From: an uncultured Clostridia bacterium
GTDB lineage: Bacteria; Bacillota; Clostridia; Christensenellales; UBA1242
Direction: 5' to 3'
Length of the DNA: 64,000 bases
Assembly (NCBI GenBank): GCA_944381145.1
Contig: CALWJZ010000001.1
Location: 1 to 64,000 of the forward strand
The notes beneath the pieces are model-generated. The model ran no database searches. It was not told the origin of the DNA and saw nothing but the letters and a program-made list of their open reading frames with translations. Position numbers and translations under genes: made by a program. Positions 34,185-42,831 of this stretch are shown one piece after another; position 1 is the stretch's first letter; every line of letters starts with the position of its first letter.

Positions 34185-34252
34185 CTGAGCCACATGGAAT
34201 AGGTTGAAATTAATCAAAAGATTATACCTACACAGTGAGTCTGGTCAGAGGA
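34185..34252 (+). ncRNA. L21 ribosomal protein leader (autoregulatory)
   Basis: The leader between promoter and rplU folds with CTGA-(G)-CC at 34185-34191 pairing GGTCAG at 34243-34248, just before AGGAGG, and an inner AGGT/ACCT hairpin. This placement and the closing helix next to the ribosome site agree with the known L21 leader of Firmicutes, thought to sense free L21. The match is from memory of the family, not from a covariance search. Confidence 0.6.
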
Positions 34253-34261
34253 GGTATTCAA

Positions 34262-34567
34262 ATGTACGCTATAGTTACAACAGGGGGCAAACAATATAAA
34301 GTTTGCGAAAATGATGTTATTAATGTTGAAAAATTAGACGCTAAAATCGGTGATAAAGTGAATTTAGATGTTCTTATGTTAGTAGACGGAGATAAAGTTA
34401 CAAATGGTAATCCTATTGTAAGAACTGCTGAAGTTTTAGGAGAAGTGGTTAGTCAAGGCAAAGAAGACAAAGTTGTTGTTATCAAATACAAGGCTAAGAA
34501 AAACTATCGTAGAAAACAAGGTCATAGACAACCATTTACAGCATTAAAAATTATTTCGGTTAAATAA
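34262..34567 (+). CDS. rplU: 50S ribosomal protein L21
   Basis: 101 residues, standard length: MYAIVTTGGKQYKV at the start, VNVEKLD-type core and YRRKQGHRQPFT near the end. ATG 34262 follows AGGAGG at 34249-34254. First gene of rplU-prp-rpmA. Upstream in-frame codons belong to the structured leader. Confidence 0.97.
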   Translation: MYAIVTTGGKQYKVCENDVINVEKLDAKIGDKVNLDVLMLVDGDKVTNGNPIVRTAEVLGEVVSQGKEDKVVVIKYKAKKNYRRKQGHRQPFTALKIISVK

Positions 34568-34569
34568 TT

Positions 34570-34911
34570 ATGACAATAATAAAATTTTATAGAAAAAATA
34601 ATAATTATGTAGCGCTTGAGTGTTCTGGACATACAGGATATGCTGAATATAACAAAGATGTGTTGTGTGCAACAATATCTGGAATAGTTCAATCTTGTGT
34701 AATTGGATTAACTGATGTAGTTAAAATTAATCCAAAAATTATAAAAGATAATAAAAGAGGTTACATAAAATTTGAGTTGCCAAATAGTATTGAACAAGAT
34801 AAATTAAAATCTTCTCAAGTACTATTAAACACAGTATTTTTAAGTTTGAAAGATTTGTGTAAAGGTTACTCTCAGTATATTTCAATGGAGGTAATAGATA
34901 ATGAGAATTAA
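34570..34911 (+). CDS. prp: Prp, ribosomal-protein L27 processing cysteine protease
   Basis: 113 residues. The catalytic histidine is in [11 protein letters not shown] and the cysteine in DVLCATISG, both at the conserved spacing. Prp removes the N-terminal extension of L27, an essential step in Firmicutes and Fusobacteria. It sits between rplU and rpmA as usual and overlaps rpmA by 11 bases, so enzyme and substrate are made together. The start ATG is only two bases after the rplU stop. Confidence 0.93.
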   Translation: MTIIKFYRKNNNYVALECSGHTGYAEYNKDVLCATISGIVQSCVIGLTDVVKINPKIIKDNKRGYIKFELPNSIEQDKLKSSQVLLNTVFLSLKDLCKGYSQYISMEVIDNEN

Positions 34912-35179
34912 TATACAATTGTTTGCTCATAAGAAAGGTCAAGGAACTTCCAAAAATGGTCGTGACTCTAAGAGCAAACGTCTTGGTGTTAAATGTTCAA
35001 GTGGACAAGTAGTTTCTGCTGGTTCTATTATCATCAGACAGAGAGGTACTAAGATTAATGCTGGTAAAAATGTCGGCGTTGGTAAAGATTTTACGTTATT
35101 TGCTTTGACTGATGGTACAGTTAAATTTGAAAATGAAACCAAAGATAAAAAAAGAGTTAGTGTTTATCCTGCTAAATAA
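34901..35179 (+). CDS. rpmA: 50S ribosomal protein L27, with cleavable N-terminal extension
   Basis: 92 residues. The mature part starts [14 protein letters not shown]. It is preceded by MRINIQLFA, the Prp recognition sequence, with cleavage expected after the alanine. The exposed mature N-terminus reaches the peptidyl-transferase centre, so uncleaved L27 would be inactive. GGAGG lies in the end of prp. The gene usually next in Firmicutes (obgE) is absent; a terminator follows. Confidence 0.97.
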   Translation: MRINIQLFAHKKGQGTSKNGRDSKSKRLGVKCSSGQVVSAGSIIIRQRGTKINAGKNVGVGKDFTLFALTDGTVKFENETKDKKRVSVYPAK

Positions 35180-35191
35180 CTTTGGTGGTTT

Positions 35192-35228
35192 GAAAACCAA
35201 CTACTAAAATAGTTGGTTTTTCATTTTT
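35192..35228 (+). terminator. Terminator of the rplU-prp-rpmA operon
   Basis: GAAAACCAACTA/TAGTTGGTTTTT stem with a six-base loop and T-rich tail. Confidence 0.85.
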
Positions 35229-35256
35229 TAAATAGGATATATATTGGTAATAGATA

Positions 35257-36084
35257 ATGAATTATATAGAATATGATGATTATATAGAGGTTCTAGATAC
35301 AAAAAATTTTAATATAAAACAGACGTTAGAATGTGGTCAAGTGTTTAGATTTAAAGTGCAAGATTTTGGCTATACGGTATATAGTTTAAACCATAAAGCT
35401 GATATTTATTGTCAAAATAATACTATTAAAATTTTTACAAAAGATAAAAAATATTTTATTAATTACTTTGATTTTTGCACAAACTATGATAAAATAAAAT
35501 CAAGTTTAAGTGTGTATCATTATCTTAAACCTGCTATTGAATTTGGTAGTGGTATCAGAATACTTAGAAGTAATCCATTGGAGATGGTTATTGAATTTAT
35601 TATTTCGCAAAATAATAATATTCCTAGAATAAAAACAATCATCGAAAAAATATGTGAAGCATATGGAGAAAAAATAGAAGATTTTTATGCTTTTCCAACT
35701 CTGGAAAAATTAAAATCTATTCCTTTGGAATTTTTTAAATCGATTAAATGTGGATATAGGGATAAGTATTTGTTTGAAACTATTGCTATGTTGAATAGCG
35801 AAGTATTTTTAGATGATTTATACGATATGTCCACTGAAGATGCAAGAAAAGAACTTATGAAACTAAAAGGTGTCGGAAGAAAAGTAGCTGATTGTATTTT
35901 ATTGTTTGGATATCACAAAACTGATGTTTTCCCAACAGATACTTGGATTGTACAAGCATACAATAAAATTAATAAAAATTGTTCTAATGATGCCATAAAA
36001 ATTTCTAATTATTTTACTAAAATTTTTGGTGAATTATCTGGATACGCACAACAATATTTATTTTATCAAATGAGAGAAAATTAA
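35257..36084 (+). CDS. OGG1-type 8-oxoguanine DNA glycosylase/lyase
   Basis: 275 residues. An OGG-type N-terminal domain (KQTLECGQVFRF) is followed by a helix-hairpin-helix-GPD domain: MKLKGVGRKVADCILLFG contains the hairpin and the catalytic lysine, and VFPTDTWIV the aspartate. Such enzymes remove 8-oxoguanine and nick the abasic site. It is followed at ten bases by the NYN-domain gene, so both are probably one operon. The bacterial Ogg form is less common than MutM but is found in Clostridia. Confidence 0.9.
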   Translation: MNYIEYDDYIEVLDTKNFNIKQTLECGQVFRFKVQDFGYTVYSLNHKADIYCQNNTIKIFTKDKKYFINYFDFCTNYDKIKSSLSVYHYLKPAIEFGSGIRILRSNPLEMVIEFIISQNNNIPRIKTIIEKICEAYGEKIEDFYAFPTLEKLKSIPLEFFKSIKCGYRDKYLFETIAMLNSEVFLDDLYDMSTEDARKELMKLKGVGRKVADCILLFGYHKTDVFPTDTWIVQAYNKINKNCSNDAIKISNYFTKIFGELSGYAQQYLFYQMREN

Positions 36085-36094
36085 GGAGAAAATT

Positions 36095-36925
36095 ATGAAA
36101 GAGAGAAAGATTGCATTATTGCTTGATGTAGATAATGTAAAAATTGGTGGAGAAGCTTTTGATGAATTATATCAAAAACTTTTGGACATGGGAGACGTTG
36201 TTTATTGTAAGTTCTATGGTTACAATGATAGAAAACACATATATCTTAGTGATGTTATTTCTCAATATGGATATGAAACAGCTCCATTTATGAGATTTAA
36301 AAAGAGATATAGTCAACTAGATATCAGAATTGTAGTTGATGCTGTTAGATTAAGTTATTCAAAACCAGAGATTGATACATATTGCATTGTCGCTGGTGAA
36401 GGAGATTTGATTCCTCTTCTTGTAGAACTAAAAAGTAGTGGAAAAACTGTTGTTGATGTAAATACTGAATACCAAGAAATGAATACTCATATGTTCGATG
36501 AACATATTACATTAAGTAAAATTAATTCAAGCAATGATGCTTATTCATCAAAAGCAAGAAAAACTACAACAACCAAGATTAAAACAACAAAAAAATCAAA
36601 TTCATCACCAAGTAAAGTTACAACAACAACTACAACTAAAACTTATACAAAACCAGCACCTGCTAAAGAAGAATATTACGAAGAAACTGTCTACAATAAT
36701 GATCAATTAAGTGATATGTTGAAAGATATAACAGATAGATATAGTGAACTTGACTTTAGTGATAATAGTGATATAGATAAAAAAGTTGAATTAATAAAAG
36801 ATATCGAAATACTTATTGATGATGAAACAAAGAAAGGCGAAGGGCTTAATAGTAAAAATGCCGATATTAGACAAATATTTGTAGAGCTTCAAAATATTGT
36901 TGATGATATGAAAAATGCTTTATAA
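36095..36925 (+). CDS. NYN (LabA/DUF88) domain protein with Thr-rich linker
   Basis: 276 residues. The first 135 form a NYN/PIN-like nuclease domain with the acidic residues in LLLDVDNV, IRIVVDAVRL and VAGEGDLIPLL. Residues about 150-195 are a Thr/Lys/Ser/Pro-rich linker (TTTTTKTYTKPAPAKEE), and the last 75 a helical, acidic region that may be an oligomerisation or partner-binding domain. NYN domains usually cut RNA. AAGGAG before the ATG and a short gap to ogg suggest co-expression with base-excision repair, which is odd for an RNase and may mean a DNA-damage-linked role. Confidence 0.8.
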   Translation: MKERKIALLLDVDNVKIGGEAFDELYQKLLDMGDVVYCKFYGYNDRKHIYLSDVISQYGYETAPFMRFKKRYSQLDIRIVVDAVRLSYSKPEIDTYCIVAGEGDLIPLLVELKSSGKTVVDVNTEYQEMNTHMFDEHITLSKINSSNDAYSSKARKTTTTKIKTTKKSNSSPSKVTTTTTTKTYTKPAPAKEEYYEETVYNNDQLSDMLKDITDRYSELDFSDNSDIDKKVELIKDIEILIDDETKKGEGLNSKNADIRQIFVELQNIVDDMKNAL

Positions 36926-36927
36926 TA

Positions 36928-36962
36928 GAGAAAAAAATGAGTTGTTATGACTCATTTTTTTT
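36928..36962 (+). terminator. Terminator after ogg-NYN
   Basis: AAAAAATGAGTT-GTTAT-GACTCATTTTTT with T run. Confidence 0.8.
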
Positions 36963-37161
36963 ATTTTTATACATAATAAAAATATAAATTTTTGTGAAAA
37001 GAAATTAAAATTAAAGTTTTTTGCATGGAAAGAGCTTTATAAATATAAATAAATACAAATAAATATACATTTTATACTAAAGTATTTATTTTTTTGTATA
37101 TGTATGATATAATTACTGAGTAAATTATTTAAAAATAAATAATTCTATTCTGGAGGTACTA

Positions 37162-38154
37162 ATGAATTTATTACTTAGTGCTGGATTATGGATAACTATA
37201 AGCATTCTTGCTGTTTTTATGATTTTTATTGCAGTTTTTTTTGGGGTTGTTCCTGTAAATGTATGGGTCAAAGCTTTAGTGAGTAATTCATATATTTCTG
37301 CGCGAAAATTAGTTGGAATGAAATTAAGAAATGTAGATGTCTCATTAATTGTAAATTGCTATATAAATGCAAAAAAAGCAGGTGTAAAAGTTTCAGTTTC
37401 AGACTTGGAAACTCATTATATGGCAGGTGGAAATGTAGAAAGAGTAGTAGATGCATTAATAGTTGCTCATGGTGCAAAAATAAAATTAACTTTGGAAAAT
37501 GCAAAAGCGATTGATTTGGCAAATAGAGATATATTGCTTGCTGTGCAAAATTGTGTTACACCAGTTGTAATTACAACGCCTCCAATCTCTGCAGTTGCAT
37601 GTGATGGTATTGAATTAATTTGTAAAGTTCGAATTACGCTACTTAGTAATATTGAAAAATTGATTGGTGGAGCTGGAGAAGAAACTATTCTTGCAAGAGT
37701 TGGTGAAGGTGTTGTTACAGTTGTTGGTTCGTCAAAAACTCATCAAATGATACTTGAAAATCCTGACATAATCAGTAAAACAATTATTACTAAAGGTCTT
37801 GATGAAGATACAGCTTTTCATATTCTAAGTATTGATATTGCAGATGTTGATATTGGAAGAAATATTGGAGCAAAATTACAAGCCGAACAAGCAGAAGCAG
37901 ATGTCCAAATTGCAAATGCAAAAGCAGAAGAAAGGAAAGCACTTGCAATTGCAGTTGAACAAGAAATGAGAGCTAAGACACAAGAGATGAAAGCACAACT
38001 TGTTAGTGCAGAATCTGAAGTTCCAAAAGCAATAAGTGTAGCTTTTAGAAACGGAAATATTGGGGTTATGGATTACTATAGAATGCAAAATATGAAAGCT
38101 GATACGGCTATGCGTAATTCAATTGGGGATTTAGGTGGAAATAATAACGATTAA
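37162..38154 (+). CDS. floA: FloA, flotillin-like membrane scaffold
   Basis: 330 residues. An N-terminal hairpin helix (SILAVFMIFIAVFFGVVPV) is followed by the SPFH domain (ARKLVGMKLRNVDVSLIVN, YMAGGNVERVVDALI) and the Glu-Ala-rich coiled coil (LQAEQAEADVQIANAKAEERKA). FloA organises functional membrane microdomains. In Bacillus it follows an NfeD protein (YqeZ); here no nfeD is upstream, and an unknown single-pass membrane protein follows at 12 bases. Good GGAGG site. Next come yqfC-yqfD, the same neighbourhood as in Bacillus. Confidence 0.95.
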   Translation: MNLLLSAGLWITISILAVFMIFIAVFFGVVPVNVWVKALVSNSYISARKLVGMKLRNVDVSLIVNCYINAKKAGVKVSVSDLETHYMAGGNVERVVDALIVAHGAKIKLTLENAKAIDLANRDILLAVQNCVTPVVITTPPISAVACDGIELICKVRITLLSNIEKLIGGAGEETILARVGEGVVTVVGSSKTHQMILENPDIISKTIITKGLDEDTAFHILSIDIADVDIGRNIGAKLQAEQAEADVQIANAKAEERKALAIAVEQEMRAKTQEMKAQLVSAESEVPKAISVAFRNGNIGVMDYYRMQNMKADTAMRNSIGDLGGNNND

Positions 38155-38166
38155 AGGAAATCACTT

Positions 38167-38733
38167 ATGTTTATTATTGAAAATCCTATTATATCTTTAA
38201 TTATTGCTCTTTGTATTTTAATTTTTTTTAAATTACTATTTAAAATCTTAAATTTTCTTGAAAATCTAAATTTGCAGAAGAAGAGTAAACAAAAACAACA
38301 ATCTTCAAAAACAAAAGAAACAAAAGATCTTACAAATAAAACAAATATTGAAAAAGAAAGTATTTCAAATTCATTAAATAAAGATAGTGAAAAAGAAACA
38401 AAAAAAGATAATCTTTTGAATGCGAGAAATAGCAATATCGAGTTAGATAATTATTTATATGATAGATTTGTTTCAAAGCCTACAAATATAGATAATTTTA
38501 AATTAGACACTAATTATAGAGATGCGTTTTTGAAAAAGAATGTTGTTGAGGCAGTTATAGATAGAAAGAATTTTGAAAATAAAAATACAATTAATAAATC
38601 AGATGTTGAAAAGAATATAGATAAATTGTCTGATTTGAAAAATGAAAAACAAAAGGTAATTGAAGAATTTAATTCGATGTCAAAAGAAATGAAGCTTCTT
38701 ATAATTGAAAATATTCTTCAAAAATTAGATTGA
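38167..38733 (+). CDS. Unrecognised single-pass membrane protein coupled to floA
   Basis: 188 residues. One N-terminal helix (ISLIIALCILIFFKLLFKIL) is followed by a highly charged Lys/Glu/Asn-rich stretch (about 35-95, low complexity) and a helical end (IDKLSDLKNEKQKVIEEFNSM). No known family. AAGGAAATC gives a fair ribosome site, and the gap to floA is 12 bases, so the two are almost surely cotranscribed. A role as a FloA client or tether is inferred from position only. Confidence 0.65.
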   Translation: MFIIENPIISLIIALCILIFFKLLFKILNFLENLNLQKKSKQKQQSSKTKETKDLTNKTNIEKESISNSLNKDSEKETKKDNLLNARNSNIELDNYLYDRFVSKPTNIDNFKLDTNYRDAFLKKNVVEAVIDRKNFENKNTINKSDVEKNIDKLSDLKNEKQKVIEEFNSMSKEMKLLIIENILQKLD

Positions 38734-38818
38734 AAGAAAGAGATATTTGCTAATGTATAGTTTAATTTAATAAATTTATTGCCTTTTATTACAATTAACA
38801 TTAATACAAATAAAAATC

Positions 38819-38846
38819 ACTAGGATTAAATATCCTAGTTTTTTGT
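38819..38846 (+). terminator. Terminator after the floA operon
   Basis: ACTAGGAT-TAAAT-ATCCTAGT followed by T residues. Confidence 0.85.
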
Positions 38847-38925
38847 TTTAAAATTATAATATATATAGTACTTAATTCTTGAAATTTGACATATAGATAT
38901 TAAAAACAATAATTGTGAGTGTACT

Positions 38926-39216
38926 ATGAATAATTTTATAGAAGAAATTTCAAATATAGCAAAATTACCATTTAATGAAATCCTAAAAGATTACAAATTA
39001 ATAATGATTTCTAATAAAATTTTATATTTAAGTAATTATACAAAAATATTAGATTATAGTAAAAGCAAAATAATATTTAAGGTTTACAAATCAAAAATAG
39101 AAATATTGGGTGAAAATATGCAAATATCCCAAATTAATAAAAAAGAAATTGTAATAAAAGGAACTATAATCTCATGTAATTTAGGAGAACAGGGGGATAA
39201 TGGCAAATCAAAATAA
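38926..39216 (+). CDS. yqfC: YqfC-family sporulation protein
   Basis: 96 residues. The YqfC pattern is clear: EISNIAKLPFNEILKDYKLIMISN, then YLSNYTKILDYSKSKIIF and INKKEIVIKGTI. YqfC is a sigma-E-dependent protein of unknown mechanism that always travels with YqfD. It overlaps yqfD by 17 bases. GTGAGTGTACT is the only ribosome-like sequence before the ATG. Confidence 0.88.
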   Translation: MNNFIEEISNIAKLPFNEILKDYKLIMISNKILYLSNYTKILDYSKSKIIFKVYKSKIEILGENMQISQINKKEIVIKGTIISCNLGEQGDNGKSK

Positions 39217-40330
39217 TTTGACACGTATAAGTTGTAAAGGTTTGAATTTTACTACTTTAATAAACACTTGTACAAATAATAATATTTATATTGAAAATTT
39301 AGATAGATTAGATGGACAAACTATTGAATTTTCTGTTACAGATAAAGATTTGAAAAAATTAAAATCACTAGATTTAAAAAATTATGATATAAAAATTATC
39401 AAAAATGGAGGCAAAAAAAAATTACTTAATCTAATTTACATGAGAATGGGCTTGATTATTGGTATGTTTTTGTCAATTACCTTGCTAATATTACTAAATA
39501 ATAGATTATTTAATGTAAAAATTTTTGGATTAGAAAAAAAATCAGAAGTAGAAATAATAAAAGCGATTGAAGATTATGGTATAAAGAAGTTTGATATAAT
39601 GAATTTTAGTACTATTGAGCTAGAAAATTATTTGTCAGACAAATTCAATTTTTCTTTTGTAAGTTTAATAAAAAAAGGCAATACATTAATTATAAATGTT
39701 AAAGAAGAACTTCCTCAAATTACTGAAAACTATAATCCTATCATAGCTGAATACAATATGATTTTGACAAAAATCAATGTGTTTGCTGGAACTACAAATA
39801 AAAAAATAGGAGATATAGTTTATAAAGGAGATGTTTTAGTTGAGCCGTATGAAATAATATCAGATGAAAAATTTGAAGTCGAGGCTTGTGCAGAAATTGA
39901 AGGAGATATTTTTTTTAGTGAGAATTATGTCTTTAAAAGTGAAGAGGAAGTATTAGTAAGAACAGGGAAAAGTAAAGTTATAAATTCTTCATTCAGTTTA
40001 GGAAAAATAAAATTATGGGACAAAAGTTACAAAAATAATTTTAAAAATTTTGAAATTGTTCCACAAAATACGTTAGTTTCAAATTATTTTTTACCTCTAC
40101 AAATAAACAAATCTATAGCATATGAATTAGAAGTGAAAAAAATTACTAAAGACTTTGAAAAAGAAAAAGACGAAATAATAGAAAATTTAAAAGTAAAAGC
40201 TTATTCAAAAGTTCCAAGCCACTTAACTGTAGAAAGCGAAGAAGTTGTAATAAATTCTACAAACTATGGAAATATTGTTACCATTTATTTAAAAAGTAGT
40301 GTATACTTAAAATATGGAAATAATGATTAA
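39200..40330 (+). CDS. yqfD: YqfD, sporulation membrane protein
   Basis: 376 residues. A soluble N-terminal domain (LNFTTLINTCTNNNIYI) is followed by one membrane helix near residue 90 (MGLIIGMFLSITLLILLNNRLF), then a large outer domain with YqfD hallmarks (GDIVYKGDVLVEPYEI, YSKVPSHLTVES). It is required for efficient sporulation in Bacillus; its biochemical role is unknown. AGGGGG precedes the ATG inside yqfC. The phoH gene that usually separates yqfD from ybeY is absent. Confidence 0.92.
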   Translation: MANQNNLTRISCKGLNFTTLINTCTNNNIYIENLDRLDGQTIEFSVTDKDLKKLKSLDLKNYDIKIIKNGGKKKLLNLIYMRMGLIIGMFLSITLLILLNNRLFNVKIFGLEKKSEVEIIKAIEDYGIKKFDIMNFSTIELENYLSDKFNFSFVSLIKKGNTLIINVKEELPQITENYNPIIAEYNMILTKINVFAGTTNKKIGDIVYKGDVLVEPYEIISDEKFEVEACAEIEGDIFFSENYVFKSEEEVLVRTGKSKVINSSFSLGKIKLWDKSYKNNFKNFEIVPQNTLVSNYFLPLQINKSIAYELEVKKITKDFEKEKDEIIENLKVKAYSKVPSHLTVESEEVVINSTNYGNIVTIYLKSSVYLKYGNND

Positions 40331-40339
40331 GGATTACAT

Positions 40340-40849
40340 ATGAAAATTAATTTTAACAAAGTATTGCTTAATAAAAAATATATAAAGAGCATTTCATTAG
40401 CATTGGAAAATGCTTTGAAAATATTAAAAATAAAATGTATTGATTTAGAAGTTAATATAAGTTTTGTTTCTAAACGTGAAATAAAAAATTTAAATAATAA
40501 ATTTAGAAACAAAGATATGGTTACAGATGTGTTGTCTTTTCCTAATTTATTGGAACAAAACAAAACAAATATGCAATTAATCATTGATAAATTAGACAAA
40601 AATAATTTCAAAAATGAAATTGACCCTGAAACAAATTTACTTTTTTTAGGAGATATTTGTATTTGTAAAGCTGTAGCTTTTAAACATGCTAGGCAATATA
40701 AAAATTCTTATTTGAGAGAAATAGTATATATGGCTGTGCATGGCTTTCTTCATTTGATTGGATATGATCATTTGAAGAATGATGATAAAAAAATTATGCG
40801 TGAAGTCGAAGAAAAAATAATGTGTTCAATCAATTTAAGGAGGGACTGA
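40340..40849 (+). CDS. ybeY: YbeY, endoribonuclease/rRNA maturation factor
   Basis: 169 residues. The zinc-binding H3 motif HGFLHLIGYDH is intact and is preceded by TDVLSFP and LGDICIC. YbeY takes part in 16S rRNA 3' end maturation and 70S quality control. There is an insertion of about 20 charged residues between TDVLSFP and the rest (EQNKTNMQLIIDKLDKNN). ATG 40340 follows AAGGATTAC nine bases after the yqfD stop. One base separates it from era. Confidence 0.95.
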   Translation: MKINFNKVLLNKKYIKSISLALENALKILKIKCIDLEVNISFVSKREIKNLNNKFRNKDMVTDVLSFPNLLEQNKTNMQLIIDKLDKNNFKNEIDPETNLLFLGDICICKAVAFKHARQYKNSYLREIVYMAVHGFLHLIGYDHLKNDDKKIMREVEEKIMCSINLRRD

Positions 40850-40850
40850 A

Positions 40851-41738
40851 ATGAAATCTGGTTTCGTAGCAATTTTAGGACAACCTAATGTAGGGAAAAG
40901 TACATTGCTTAATTCATTGTTAAAAGAAAAAGTTTCTATAGTGTCTCCAAAGCCTCAAACTACTCGTAATAAAATATTGGGTATTTACAACGATGAAGAT
41001 TGTCAAATAGTTTTTATTGATACACCGGGTATTCATAATTCGCAAAATAAACTTGATGAATTTATGAATAAATCAATTCTTGTTGCAAAATCTGATGTTG
41101 ATGTCGTTTTGTATGTTATTGATGGTTCAAAATCAATAACCAAAAACACAATCGAAATATTGAATAAATATACAAAAAACATTCAAAATATCATTCTTGT
41201 TGTTAATAAAATTGATAAAACAAATTATGAAAAACTTTATCCAGAATTAGCAAAATGTAATCAATTAGAAAATATAAAAGATGTTGTACCTGTATCTGCA
41301 TCAAAATCTAAAAATTTAGAAGAATTATTGAAAGTAATAAAGTCGTATTTAAATGATAATATAAAATATTTCGATCAAGATATTTATACAGATCAGTCTA
41401 TAAAAACGTTAGTTTCTGAATTAATAAGAGAAAAAGCTCTCTGGCTTCTTCAAGACGAATTACCACATGGAATTGCTGTTGAAATAACTAAATTTGATGA
41501 AGAAAAACCAATAATTGAAATTGATGCTGATATCATTCTTGAAAAAAGTAGTCATAAACCAATTGTAATTGGAAAAAATGGTTCAATGCTTAAAAATATA
41601 GGAATAAAAGCAAGAAATGATATAGAAAAATTATTACAAAAACAAGTAATGCTAAAATTGTTTGTAAAAGTAAGAGAAGATTGGCGTAATTCAGCTAGTA
41701 CTATCAAAGAGTTGGGGTACAATTCTAAAGATTTATAA
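40851..41738 (+). CDS. era: Era GTPase, 16S rRNA maturation
   Basis: 295 residues. G1 GQPNVGKST, G3 DTPG, G4 NKID and the Era linker, then a KH domain with VIGKNGSMLKNIG near the end. Era binds the 3' end of 16S rRNA during 30S assembly, working with YbeY just upstream. AGGAGGG site inside the ybeY end. The order ybeY-era-yqzL-recO is the typical Firmicutes one. Confidence 0.97.
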   Translation: MKSGFVAILGQPNVGKSTLLNSLLKEKVSIVSPKPQTTRNKILGIYNDEDCQIVFIDTPGIHNSQNKLDEFMNKSILVAKSDVDVVLYVIDGSKSITKNTIEILNKYTKNIQNIILVVNKIDKTNYEKLYPELAKCNQLENIKDVVPVSASKSKNLEELLKVIKSYLNDNIKYFDQDIYTDQSIKTLVSELIREKALWLLQDELPHGIAVEITKFDEEKPIIEIDADIILEKSSHKPIVIGKNGSMLKNIGIKARNDIEKLLQKQVMLKLFVKVREDWRNSASTIKELGYNSKDL

Positions 41739-41874
41739 TTATAAAGAATTATTAATAAAAATACAGTTTTATAAATTAGCATAAATCATATAATTTCGCA
41801 TAAAATACTTTATAAAATCATTAAGGCAAAAAATATTTTTAGTTATTTTATAAATTATCTAAGGGGGATTGTAT

Positions 41875-41976
41875 ATGACAGAAGATATTTGTTGGCAATT
41901 GTTCAAAATAACCGGTAAAATTAATTATTATCTTTTGTATAGTGCTTTAAAAAAGGGAAGAATTTGGAAGAAATAA
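41875..41976 (+). CDS. yqzL: YqzL-family micro-protein
   Basis: A 33-residue protein, MTEDICWQLFKITGKINY... ending GRIWKK. The core WQLFKITGKINYYLLYSAL matches YqzL, the tiny conserved protein found between era and recO in Bacillus and Clostridia. GGGGGAT lies seven bases before the ATG at 41875, and its stop overlaps the recO start by 13 bases. It is short enough to be missed by automatic calling. Function unknown. Confidence 0.85.
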   Translation: MTEDICWQLFKITGKINYYLLYSALKKGRIWKK

Positions 41977-42680
41977 GTGTTTCAGGAATGGTTTTAAAAT
42001 CAATTCAATATAGAGAAAAAGATAAATTAATTCATATATTTACTGTAGAATTGGGATTAATTACTGCAATTTTAAAAGGGGTTTCAAATAATAATGCAAA
42101 ATTGAAATATGCTAGTCAACCTTTTTGTTTTGGTAAGTTTGAGCTTGTAAAAAATAAAGAATTTTTTACAGTAAAAAATGTAGAATTAATTGATTCGTTT
42201 TTTGACGTTACACAAGATTATAATGTTTTTGCGCTATGCAATTCAATGCTGGAAGTTTGTCATATAATACTAAAACCAGGTATAATAAGCGAAGAATTAT
42301 TCCTCATACTAATAAAATCGTTAGACAATATTTTTTATAAAAACATTCCGGCAAATCTAGCAGTTCTTAAATTTCATCTTGAGTTTTTGAGACTTATAGG
42401 ATATCAATTAAATTTTGATAGTTGCGATTCTTGTGGACTAAAATTTGTTGGAGATATTAAGTTTAATTTTGATACTGGAACTTTTAGATGTGCTAATTGT
42501 TCTAACGGAAAATTAATTTCAAAATTAGAATTTACTGTATTAAAAAATATTTCCTCAACACCTTTTGATCGATTACATACAATAAAATTCAATAGCGATT
42601 GTATAGATGCCTGTCTTAATTTAATCCTTAAGAACATATCTTTTAGACTAAATACAAAAATAAAATCTATAAATGTTTAA
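41964..42680 (+). CDS. recO: RecO, recombination mediator
   Basis: 238 residues. OB-fold N-terminus (VSGMVLKSIQYREKDKLIHIFT), helical middle, and the zinc-finger CDSCG...CANC. RecO with RecR loads RecA at single-strand gaps. Start TTG 41964 inside yqzL, preceded by GGGAAG. There is no alternative ATG before the conserved VSGMVL segment. Confidence 0.93.
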   Translation: MEEISVSGMVLKSIQYREKDKLIHIFTVELGLITAILKGVSNNNAKLKYASQPFCFGKFELVKNKEFFTVKNVELIDSFFDVTQDYNVFALCNSMLEVCHIILKPGIISEELFLILIKSLDNIFYKNIPANLAVLKFHLEFLRLIGYQLNFDSCDSCGLKFVGDIKFNFDTGTFRCANCSNGKLISKLEFTVLKNISSTPFDRLHTIKFNSDCIDACLNLILKNISFRLNTKIKSINV

Positions 42681-42718
42681 ATTTAAGATAAAAAATTCAA
42701 AGTGAGAATAACTTATCA

Positions 42719-42752
42719 TAATTCCTAATTAAAATTGATTAGGATTTTTTTT
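42719..42752 (+). terminator. Terminator after recO
   Basis: CCTAAT/ATTAGG stem with an eight-base loop that can close further, followed by eight T residues. Confidence 0.65.
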
Positions 42753-42770
42753 ATTTATATTTATTTTAAG

Positions 42771-42799
42771 TTGCAAAATATTTTCAAAAATTATATACT
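42771..42799 (+). promoter_or_regulatory. Promoter of ppdK
   Basis: TTGCAA, 17-base spacer, TATACT, ending 32 bases before the ATG. Confidence 0.55.
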
Positions 42800-42831
42800 A
42801 GTGTCGTAGTTTAAAAATTCAAGGAGAAATT

